Part shown: one piece after another, positions 55,841 through 64,000 of the stretch
Numbering within the stretch: the first letter of the stretch is position 1
How the letters are laid out: every line of letters starts with the position of its first letter
From: Aedes albopictus
Lineage: Eukaryota; Arthropoda; Insecta; Diptera; Culicidae
NCBI RefSeq assembly: GCF_035046485.1
Contig: NC_085137.1
Span: 312,367,164 to 312,431,163 of the forward strand
Length of the DNA: 64,000 nt
Reading direction: 5' to 3'
Notes under the pieces: model-generated
What the model was told of the DNA's origin: nothing
Databases searched by the model: none
What the model saw: the letters and a program-made list of their open reading frames with translations, nothing else
Translations under genes and position numbers: made by a program

Positions 55841-56424
55841 CGTTAGGGTGGTTCACTTATTTTGCATTAGGGTGGTCCTTTTTGTAGAAAAATTAAAAAA
55901 AAAGATAATAGTATTAAAAAATCTCATATAACTGTAAGTCATTTTCAATGTTGAATATATATAATATTTCATTAGGGTGGCTCATTTATTTTTATTTAGG
56001 GTGGTTCTTTGAGATGGAAATTAAGAACAAAAAAATATTTCCAGAAAACTTACCAGTCATATTTTTGTATAGTTTAAAACCATGATCCTTTATTGGCATG
56101 TAACACTTTGTTAAGATATTCCTAGACCAACATGTGGAAAGGGCGTAACAACCATTGCGATTTTCTGCTTCTCCTGTCCCTCCCGGGCATATCCCCAATT
56201 ATTCATAAAATCTTTTATTTTCTTTTTAAAATTTTGAATCTTTTTTTTTTTTGGGTGCTTCACTTATTTTGCAAAAGGGTGGTCCTTTTTGTAGAAGAAT
56301 AAATAAAAAAAACCATAATAGTATTTGTATTGTATTTTCCGTTAGGGTTGTTTTTTTTTTTTTGGAAATTAAGATCAAAAAATACTTCCATTCAACCAGG
56401 TAATCTTTTTCGTATAGCTTCAAG
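55841..56424 (+). repeat. Direct repeats of a TTAGGGTGG element
   Basis: CACTTATTTTGCA.TAGGGTGGTCCTTTTTGTAGAA-like sequence occurs near 55853 and 56252, followed in each by an A-rich part, a second TTAGGGT phrase and CATGAT. The two units are about 400 bp apart. TTAGGGTGG also occurs at 55974 and 55999. Confidence 0.6.
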
Positions 56425-56879
56425 CCATGATTTCCTACAAATCTTTCGGTGACTTATCAATAATGAGATATTCTCTAATTATTAGCTCTCCTCTCGTTCT
56501 ATTTCATTAATCACGGCATCAATATAGTGATTAAAACCGATTTCTATCTACAGAATTAAATATTGTGGTACGGACTACCAAAGGGATTTATTTACTAGAG
56601 AGGTTCATCTCATTGTAAGATTTTGAAAAGTTTTGTGAGACTAAATTCAAATATTCGGGTAAATATTTATTCAGCTGTTTCTATGAGGAAGAAGAGTTAA
56701 GTTTGAAGAGTAGAACTGTTTCTTGAACCCCTAATGGGGAAGTTTTTTATTAATGCGGTATTAGCAGATATAATTTACTTTTGAAATGGTCAAGGCCAAG
56801 CATGTCCGTACTGAGCGGATGAAATTTATGCTCTTTTGATTTACACCACCAAAATTATCGTATTCATGCAATCTTCCTA

Positions 56880-57469
56880 CACTGAGCGAAAAATTCACTT
56901 CAATTCCACTGGAAATCATAAGTAGATTTTTTCCATCTATCTAAACATTTGAAACTTACATGATTGGTTAGTGAAAATATTCCACTGGAAAAATCCAATA
57001 GCATTTAAGTGAAATTTTTCACTACAAAATTTAATAAAATTTAAGTAAATTTTCAGTATATTTGGAACAACTTTTGGCCATTTTTGTTTTTGTTTTGTCT
57101 ATTTCGAGATTATTAAAAAAAATTGGTTTGTCTCCGTTTTATCGGAGACCCCCAAACGGTTCCCTAGTAAGGATGGAAACATAAAAATCACAGAACATAT
57201 TGCCGTCATCACACTCATGCTTGGTTCGTTAGTGATGGCTGACAATAATTCGCTTCATTTTTCATACATTCGACTTCAGTAAAACCCACTAGAAAATCAT
57301 ATACATTTTACAATACAATACAGTACCAAATTTTCAATAGCTTTTCTCTGGAGTTTCACTAAGTTTTCAAGCGAATTTTACTTAATTCATTTGAACTCAC
57401 TGAAAACATCATTTTTGAACGGTTACTTGAGTTTTTCCAGTGAAACTAAAATGTATTTTCCTCTCAGTG
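56880..57469. mobile_element. TA-flanked MITE with CACTGAG ends, 590 bp
   Basis: The left CACTGAGCGAAAA and right (inward CACTGAGAGGAAAA) ends are flanked by TA (56878-56879 and 57470-57471). Removing it restores CTTCCTATCTTAACTGATA, which also occurs uninterrupted near 57998. TTCACT/CCACTGG phrases repeat inside. Confidence 0.8.
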
Positions 57470-57646
57470 TATCTTAACTGATAGAAGGATGTTGAAATAA
57501 TTTAAATGTCTTTTCGAACTGTCAAAAAACCGCACCGCAGTACCACACTGAGCCAAAAGCCCAAAATCGCATATTTTGCCCTATAAATCGGGGTATAGCT
57601 CAAAATTGTGACGTGCTGGAGCAAATCTGATGATTCGGATTCAGCG

Positions 57647-57832
57647 ACCCAAAAACTGTCAGAGACACATAAGTTTGCTTTTGAGACAGACCAAAATTTA
57701 ATTTTTGTTCAAAAAATCAGATGTAATTTAATGTAATGTACCCAAAAACTGTCAGAGACACATAAGTTTGCTTTTGAGACAGACCAAAATTTAATTTTTG
57801 TTCAAAAAATCAGATGTAATTTAATGTAATGT
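57647..57832 (+). repeat. Perfect 93-bp tandem duplication
   Basis: ACCCAAAAACTGTCAGAGAC starts at 57647 and again at 57740. The two copies appear identical through ...TTTAATGTAATGTACC, so the duplication is recent. Confidence 0.9.
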
Positions 57833-58738
57833 ACCAAAAACCTATCAGCATGAATTTAGTAAATATCACAAAAACGTTCCCACTCTTCCGTTACGTCCCT
57901 TTTACTACTTTTACTACGACCAGGCTTGTTCGCACTGAGCGTATAAAAATTATGCTCTATTGATTTACACCACCGAAATCATAGTATTTATGAAATCTTC
58001 CTATCTTAACTGATAAAAGGATGTTGAAATAATTTAAATGTCTTTTCGAACTGTCAAAAAAACGCACCGCAGTACCACACTGAGCACACGGAGAGAATTT
58101 CACTCGGGTGAATTTTAACGCTCCGTGCGGAACTGCGTTGAGGTTTTTTTACAGTTCGAAAAGACATTCAAATTATTTCAACATCCTTCTATCAGTTAAG
58201 ATAGGAAGATTGCATGAATACGATAATTTTGGTGGTGTTAATCAATAGAGCATTAATTTCATCCGCTCAGTACTAACACGCTTGGCCATGACCATTGCAA
58301 AAGTAAATTATATCTGCAAATACCGCATTAATTAAAAACTTCCCCATCTTAGGGGTTCAACAAACAGTTCTACTCTTCAAACTAAACTCTTCTTCCTCAT
58401 AGAAACAGCTGAATAAATGTTTACTCGAGTTTTTGAATTTAGTCTCACAAAACATTTCAAAATCTTACAATGAGATGAATCTCTCTAGTAAATAAATCCC
58501 TTTGGTAGTCCGTACCACAATATTTAATTCTGTAAATCGGTTTTAATCACTATATTGATGCCGTGATTAATGAAATAGAACGAGAGGAGAGATAATAATT
58601 AGAGAATATCTCATTATAGATAAGTCACCGAAAGATTTGTAGGAAATCATGTTGAAAATGCTTTGACATCCATGTGCACAACAGAACATGTGCTCGATGA
58701 ACAAATTGAGATTTGAAATTATGAAAAGAAATCCACGT

Positions 58739-58810
58739 ACTCCGGTGAGACTCGAACTCACGACTCCCAATTCGCTAGACGGGCGCTTCTATTCCTTCAA
58801 GCTACGGAGT
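58739..58810 (-). tRNA. tRNA-like sequence, probably a pseudogene or SINE head
   Basis: On the minus strand, ACTCCG pairs with CGGAGT (acceptor), GCTT with AAGC (D arm), and GTGAG with CTCAC around TTCGAGT (T arm). A-box-like TAGCTTGAAGG and B box GAGTTCGAGTC are present. The anticodon loop CTAGCGA would give AGC, but its stem (CCCGT with ATTGGG) pairs poorly. A functional gene is unlikely but not excluded. Confidence 0.45.
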
Positions 58811-59079
58811 CACTCGACTACACTATATTTCATAACTATAGATCCAACCAATATTTTTGGATACTCGGATATGTGACATGAATTCGAATGATATTGTTCT
58901 CCTGTTAAATTCATTATTTAGAGTAGACATGAGAAAAATAATAATTCGATATTACATGTGTTCTCTGAATCTGAAAAATAATCTTATATAAATTCCCTTG
59001 TTTCATAACAATAGATCCAAGCAAGAATTGATTCTAGTTAATTTAAGCTACACAAAGCGTTCAGCATATCAATAATGAG

Positions 59080-59650
59080 TAGTCTTTTTTTTTTGTTCTT
59101 AATAAGCTCAAACAGCCTATCCAGGATACTTTTAATTAACTTTAAATGGATTTTATTCCACGTTCAAACAACTACACGGTTTAGATTTGGAAAACATCCG
59201 TACGGCTTATTTTATTCACACACTGCTTTTATAATTAACCCTACAAATTCTCAATTGGGTTCTGGCCAGGGTAAGAAGCTGACCATTCTTTAATCACGAA
59301 ACTAAGCCATAGTTGATTGAACCGTGTGAACAAGTGTATTCATGATCTTGATAAAACGTTGTTTATTTTGTTTAACGGCGTTGCTGCATGAAACGATAGT
59401 ATATATTTTTTAGGTTCAGAAGCTCGGCACATCGCTGAATGCCCGTCCATTCGAGTTGACAGAACCCTCTCCATACCATCATACCGTCACCTCCGAGAAA
59501 TTCCTTGAGAAGTAACGTGGTTATTTTCGTAAATCTCTCCAGTACGAAAAAAAGCCATTCGGTCGATACAAGCTGAACTTCTTTTCGACCTAAAAGGTCT
59601 CTCAAAGTGTCAAATATGTTTTGAGAAGCCAATCACATAAATATTTAAAC
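59080..59650 (-). pseudogene. Tc1-like transposase relic, C-terminal half
   Basis: On the minus strand the order is VSTEWLFFVLERF, then MMVWRGFCQLEWTGIQ (near 59480), QDHEYTCSHGS-like (59340), EWSASYPGQNPIENL (near 59280) and TWNKI (near 59165). These match VMVWGGFS, QQDNAPCHT and SPDLNPIENLW of Tc1/mariner DDE transposases. The IENL Glu, a candidate third catalytic acid, remains and the Asp of QDN remains as QDH. Several stops and frameshifts follow. No TIRs were identified. Confidence 0.75.
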
Positions 59651-60449
59651 AAATAACAGTTGATTCGCTGCATGTTGAAGGACCATCCTATCTCAATATA
59701 TCGAGATGAGCAGAATGAACTGTAATTTGTTGAAGAATTTAGAGATCAAAATGAAGAAACATTTTTTAAGCTTTCGTAACTAGGAAAAACCTTCACCAAA
59801 CAGATATAATTTCACCTTCTCAGTGTAATTTGCACCTTGGAAATCAGGTACAGTAACCTGTAAAAATATTAGGGGGATTCACTCAACAGCGTAAACTGAT
59901 TAAACTGATTAAATGTCGCGATCACCAAGGCCATCTTTGATTATTTCATTCGAAAAAGCCTGAAACATTTCAAATAGACAGAAAATCATGGCTTACGTAG
60001 CAATTTAAGCTGTTTAGTGAGTACCCCTATTATATTGACAAATCGTGAAAAAATCTAGAACAAAAACCATCGGGATCGAATAAAGACAGGGAGATAAAGT
60101 GATATTTACCTTCAAAGAACTATACTCAGTTTTGTACCTTTTAACCTTTGCTGTACTAACATACTTTTAGGCACATCATTTTTACCTTCAATTTGCTCTA
60201 ACTTAGTCAAATCTTAACCGATTTTAATTTTCTTGGCTCGGTTGGATCGGGATTTTTCCCTAGTTTTGACGGTCCAAGGATGGATTGGATTGGCCAAGTG
60301 GTTCCGGAGATATTCCGGATTCCGTTGGGGTAATAGATTATCTTGGACCAGAGAACTTTAGAATTTGTCATCAGCTTGATGGTTTTCGCATTATTTCTAG
60401 GCTTTTTATCCTACAAAAACTCGGTAAAATGTTTCGACAATATCCGGAA
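59651..60449. other. Unassigned AT-rich sequence
   Basis: No gene or repeat boundary is visible apart from the approach to the tandem array, where CCAAGTGGTTCCGG (60292) resembles part of the repeat unit. Confidence 0.35.
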
Positions 60450-61385
60450 GCATTCATGAACTCTCTGGGAACTACCTGGCCACGTTACAGATTCCACGCC
60501 CCCAGGGAAGTGGCCAATTACCGACCTGAGCCAAACCCTAACGTGCGACCTATCAAAATTCATGAATTTTCAGTGCCAGCTCGTTGGTGATCATTACAAG
60601 GATGACCCTTCATTGTGGAACCACTTGGCCATGTTCCGAACTGAAGGCCACGCCCCCGGGGAAGTGGCCAATTACAGACCTGAGCCAAACCCTAACGTGC
60701 GACCTATCAAACTTCATGAATTATTAGTGCCAGCTCGTTGGTGATCATTACAAGGATGACCCTTCTTTGTGGAACCACTTGGCCATGTTCCGAACTGAAG
60801 GCCAGGCCCCCGAGGAAGTGGCCAATTACAGACCTGAGCCAAACCCTAACGTGCGACCTATCAAACTTCATGAATTTTCAGTGCCAGCTCTTTGGTGACC
60901 ATTACAAGGATGATCTTTTTTTGTGGAACAATTTGGCCATGTTCCGAACTATAGGCCATGCCCCCGGGGAAGTGGCCACTTACCGACATGAAACAAACCC
61001 TTGCATGCGACCTATCAGAGTTCTTGAATTTTCAGTGCCAGCTCTTTGGTGACCATTACAAAGTTGACCTTTTTTGGTGGAACCATTTGGCCATGTTTCC
61101 GACTAGAGGCCATGCCCCCAGGGAAGTGGCTACTAGCCGATCTGAGCAGAACTTCATGAATTTTCAATGCCAGCTCGTTGGTGATCATTACAAGGATGAC
61201 TTTTCTTTTCGGAACCATTTGACCATGCTCCGGACTAGGGGCCATGCCTTCGGGGAAGTGGCCACTCCCCTATATGAAACAAACCCTAGTATGCGACCTA
61301 ACAAACTTCTAGAATTTTCAGCGCCAGCGTGTCGGTGACTATTACAAGTACAACTTTTCTATGTGAAACCACTTGGCCATGTTCC
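60450..61385 (+). repeat. 154-bp tandem repeat, about six units
   Basis: The landmark CATGTTCCGAAC recurs at about 60477 (variant), 60630, 60784, 60938, 61092, 61223 and 61378. The spacing is 154 bp except one unit of 131 bp with a deletion. Each unit contains GGGGAAGTGGCC, CCTATCAAACTTCATGAATT and CAGTGCCAGCTC. Because 154 is not a multiple of three, the open frames across it shift from unit to unit. Confidence 0.9.
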
Positions 61386-63415
61386 TGAAGTTCCTTTAGG
61401 AATTTGGATATTCCTTCAGGAACTCCACTGGGGTTCGTTCCCGAAATCCTCTGAAACTTCTTTCAAAAATTTCACTGGAGGCCTCTTCAGTAATTCCTTT
61501 GGATGCTGCTCCTGGAATTTCTCTGGAAGTTCTTTTAGTAATTCTTCTGGAAGTTCCTTCAAGAATTACTGAAGTACTTCCAGAGGAATTCCTGAAGAGA
61601 CTTCCAGTGAAATTCCTGAAGGAACTTCCAGAGAAATCTTGAGGAATTCCTAAAAAAAATTCATGATCAGTTCCTGAAGGGGTTTTCAGTGAAATACAAA
61701 AAGGAACATCCGTAGAAGCTTCCTGAAAAATTCCTGAAGGAACTTTCAAAGAAAAGGAAATAAAATCAAGGACAACTCCCGAAGAAACTCCCTGAAGAGT
61801 TTATGAAGAAATTCTCAGAGGAATTCCCGAAGAATACTCCAGAGGAATTCCCGAAGGAAATTCCAGAGGAATTCCTGTATGGAATTACAGAGGAATTCCT
61901 GTAGAAAATTCCAGCGGAATTCCTGTAGGAAATTCCAGAGGGATTCCTGTAGGAAATTCCAGAGGAATTCCTGTAGGAAATTTCAGAGGAATTCCTGTAG
62001 GAAATTCCAGAGGAATTCCCGATGGAAATTCCAGAGGAATTCCCGATGGAAATTCCAGAGGAATTCCCGATGGAAATCCCAGAGGAATTCCCGAAGGAAA
62101 ATCCAGAGGAATTCCCGAAGGAAAATCCAGAGGAATTCCCGAAGGAAATTCCAGAAGAATTCCCGAAGGAAATTCCAGAGGAATTCCCGAAGGAAATTCC
62201 AGAGGAATTCCCGAAGGAAATTTCAGAGGAATTCCCGAAGGAAATTCCAGAGGAATTCCCGAAGGAAATTCCAGAGGAATTCCCGAAGGAAATTCCAGAG
62301 GAATTCCCGAAGGAAATTCCAGAGGAATTCCCGAAGGAAATTCCAGAGGAATTCCTGTAGGAAATTTCAGAGGAATTCCTGTAGGAAATTCCAGAGGAAT
62401 TCCCGATGGAAATTCCAGAGGAATTCCCGATGGAAATTCCAGAGGAATTCCCGATGGAAATTCCAGAGGAATTCCCGATGGAAATCCCAGAGGAATTCCC
62501 GAAGGAAAATCCAGAGGAATTCCCGAAGGAAATTCCAGAAGAATTCCCGAAGGAAATTCCAGAGGAATTCCCGAAGGAAATTCCAGAGGAATTCCCGAAG
62601 GAAATTCCAGAGGAATTCCCGAAGGAAATTCCAGAGGAATTCCCGAAGGAAATTCCAGAGGAATTCCCGAAGGAAATTCCAGAGGAATTCCCGAAGGAAA
62701 TTCCAGAGGAATTCCCGAAGGAAATTCCAGAGGAATTTCCGAAGGAAATTCCAGAGGAATTCCCGAAGGAAATTCCAGAGGAATTCCCGAAGGAAATTCC
62801 AGAGGAATTCCCGAAGGAAATTCCAGAGGAATTCCCGAAGGAAATTCCAGAGGAATTCCCGAAGGAAATTCCAGAGGAATTCCCGAAGGAAATTCCAGAG
62901 GAATTCCCGAAGGAAATTCCAGAGGAATTCCCGAAGGAAATTCCAGAGGAATTCCCGAAGGAAATTCCAGAGGAATTCCCGAAGGAAATTCCAGAGGAAT
63001 TCCCGAAGGAAATTCCAAAGGAATTCCCGCAGGAAATTCCAGAGGAATTCCCGAAGGAAATTCCAGAGGAATTCCCGAAGGAAATTCCAGAGGAATTCCC
63101 GAAGGAAATTCCAGACGAATTTCCGAAGGAAGTTCCAAAGCAATTCCCGAAGGAAATTCCAGAGCAATTCCTGAAGGAAATTCCAGAGGAATTCCCGAAG
63201 GAAATTCCAGAGGAATTCCCGAAGGAAATTCCAGAGGAATTCCCGAAGGAAATTCCAGAGGAATTCCCGAAGAAAATTCCAGAGGAATTCCCGAAGGAAA
63301 TTCCAGAGGTATTTCCGCAGGAAATTCCAGAGGAATTCCCGAAGGAAATTCCAGAGGAATTCCTGAAGGAAGTTCCACAGATATTCCCGTAGGAAGTTCC
63401 ATAGAAATTCCCGAT
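61386..63415 (+). repeat. 24-bp satellite, forward orientation
   Basis: The unit contains GGAATTCCCGAAGG and ends AAATTCCAGA. 61386-61870 is degenerate; from about 61871 the units are regular. Variants (CTGTAGG, CGATGG, GGAAAATCC) occur in the same order at 61970-62110 and 62350-62515. GATGGAAATCCC at 62069 recurs at 62477, an offset of 408 bp or 17 units, so a block was duplicated. Each regular unit has an EcoRI site. Confidence 0.95.
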
Positions 63416-64000
63416 GGAAATTCCTTCGGGAATTCCTCTGGAATTTCCTTCGGAAATTCTTCTGAAATTTCCTTCGGGAATTCCTCTGGAATTTCCTTCG
63501 GGAATTCCTCTGGAATTTCCTTCGGGAATTCCACTGGAATTTCCTTCGGGAATTCCTCTGGAATTTCCTTCGGGAATTCCTCTGGAATTTCCTTCGGGAA
63601 TTCCTCTGGAATTTCCTTCGGGAATTCCTCTGGAATTTCCTTCGGGAATTCCTCTGGAATTTCCTTCGGGAATTCCACTGGAATTTCCTTCGGGAATTCC
63701 TCTGGAATTTCCTTCGGGAATTCCTCTGGAATTTCCTTCGGGAATTCCTCTGGAATTTCCTTCGGGAATTCCACTGGAATTTCCTTCGGGAATTCCTCTG
63801 GAATTTCCTTCGGGAATTCCTCTGGAATTTCCTTCGGGAATTCCTCTGGAATTTCCTTCGGGAATTCCTCTGGAATTTCCTTCGGGAATTCCTCTGGAAT
63901 TTCCTTCGGGAATTCCTCTGGAATTTCCTTCGGGAATTCCTCTGGAATTTCCTTCGGGAATTCCTCTGGAATTTCCTTCGGGAATTCCTCTGGAATTTCC
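63416..64000 (-). repeat. 24-bp satellite, reverse orientation, runs off the window
   Basis: After the palindromic junction CCCGATGGAAATTCCTTCGG the same unit continues as its complement (TTCCTTCGGGAATTCC). Here the units are almost uniform, with GGAATTCCAC variants spaced regularly (63528, 63672, 63768). The array does not end within the window. Confidence 0.95.

Larger units (their letters stand above)
56425..58655. mobile_element. Large foldback element with ~480-bp arms
   Basis: The left arm starts CATGATTTCCTACAAATCTT near 56426 and is mirrored to GGAAATCATG near 58650. Arm sequence can be followed to CTATCTTAACTGATAGAAGG (57471) and its mirror near 58190. The centre is near 58100, between GAACTGTC and ACAGTTC. 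Parts of the left arm recur (57470-57555 and 57995-58085). A TA-flanked MITE and a 93-bp duplication lie inside. No transposase. Confidence 0.75.

Noticed and set aside
60285..61338. Chain of 60-126-codon frames with similar proteins
   Set aside because: They follow the 154-bp tandem units and change frame from unit to unit, as expected for non-coding repeats.
61871..63415. CRISPR-like array
   Set aside because: Units are contiguous 24-bp repeats without unique spacers, in a eukaryotic context.
61879..63774. Very long open frames on both strands (431, 328 and 629 codons)
   Set aside because: They are translations of the 24-bp satellite, whose unit is a multiple of three without stops. Both strands and several frames are equally open.
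61386..64000. Heat-shock-element array in the satellite
   Set aside because: The unit gives only two-unit TTCnnGAA matches; the GAATTC spacing breaks the alternating pentamer pattern.

Overview
The window looks like repeat-dense nuclear DNA from a culicine mosquito, most likely Aedes. The evidence is two long tRNA-derived SINE copies matching the Feilai type of Aedes aegypti, a full-length LOA-clade (Lian-like) retrotransposon, RTE, R1 and R4/Dong-like non-LTR relics, and many A/T-rich MITEs. I could not recognise a single host protein-coding gene in the 64 kb. Nearly every open frame is either part of a transposable element or a by-product of a tandem repeat.

Layout. 1-3500: mostly unassigned sequence with a diverged 300-bp duplication and a PIF/Harbinger-type MITE. 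3515-7636: an apparently intact LOA-clade non-LTR retrotransposon with one 1218-aa ORF (endonuclease, reverse transcriptase, RNase H, zinc knuckle) and a 13-bp target-site duplication. 7640-12240: fragments of RTE-like elements and unassigned DNA. 12241-15252: a non-autonomous Helitron broken by two TA-flanked MITEs (one carrying a complete Feilai SINE with a 16-bp TSD) and a 58-bp stub of a non-LTR element. 15349-19196: two relics of a RAG1-core-like (Transib-type) transposase, one with a 60-bp intron and a 253-bp hairpin insertion. 19203-30148: two Helitrons of one family in inverted orientation, about 6.5 kb apart. Their interiors are arrays of perfect heat-shock-element motifs (alternating nGAAn/nTTCn). 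Between them lie an RTE relic, an I-clade-like relic and a GC-richer stretch that could be host promoter or 5' UTR. 32275-35090: three nested MITEs. 37300-40520: degenerate tandem repeats with three short insertions. 43225-43640: a CTTA-type microsatellite. 45210-54430: an R4/Dong-like retrotransposon with restriction-like endonuclease, split by an R1-like retrotransposon. That R1-like element is split by a fully palindromic foldback element, which is split by a Feilai SINE, which is split by a 2.36-kb element, which contains a small Helitron. 55400-58650: repeats and a second large foldback. 59080-59650: a Tc1-like transposase relic. 60450-61385: a 154-bp tandem repeat. 61385-64000: a 24-bp satellite that switches orientation near 63416.

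The genes do not form a pathway. The window is a record of successive insertions, and many steps can be ordered because target-site duplications and broken reading frames can be joined across the inserts. The only ORF that looks able to encode a working protein is the LOA-clade polyprotein. The most unusual observation is the concentration of multi-unit heat-shock elements inside the paired Helitrons, which could give nearby DNA heat-inducible enhancer activity.
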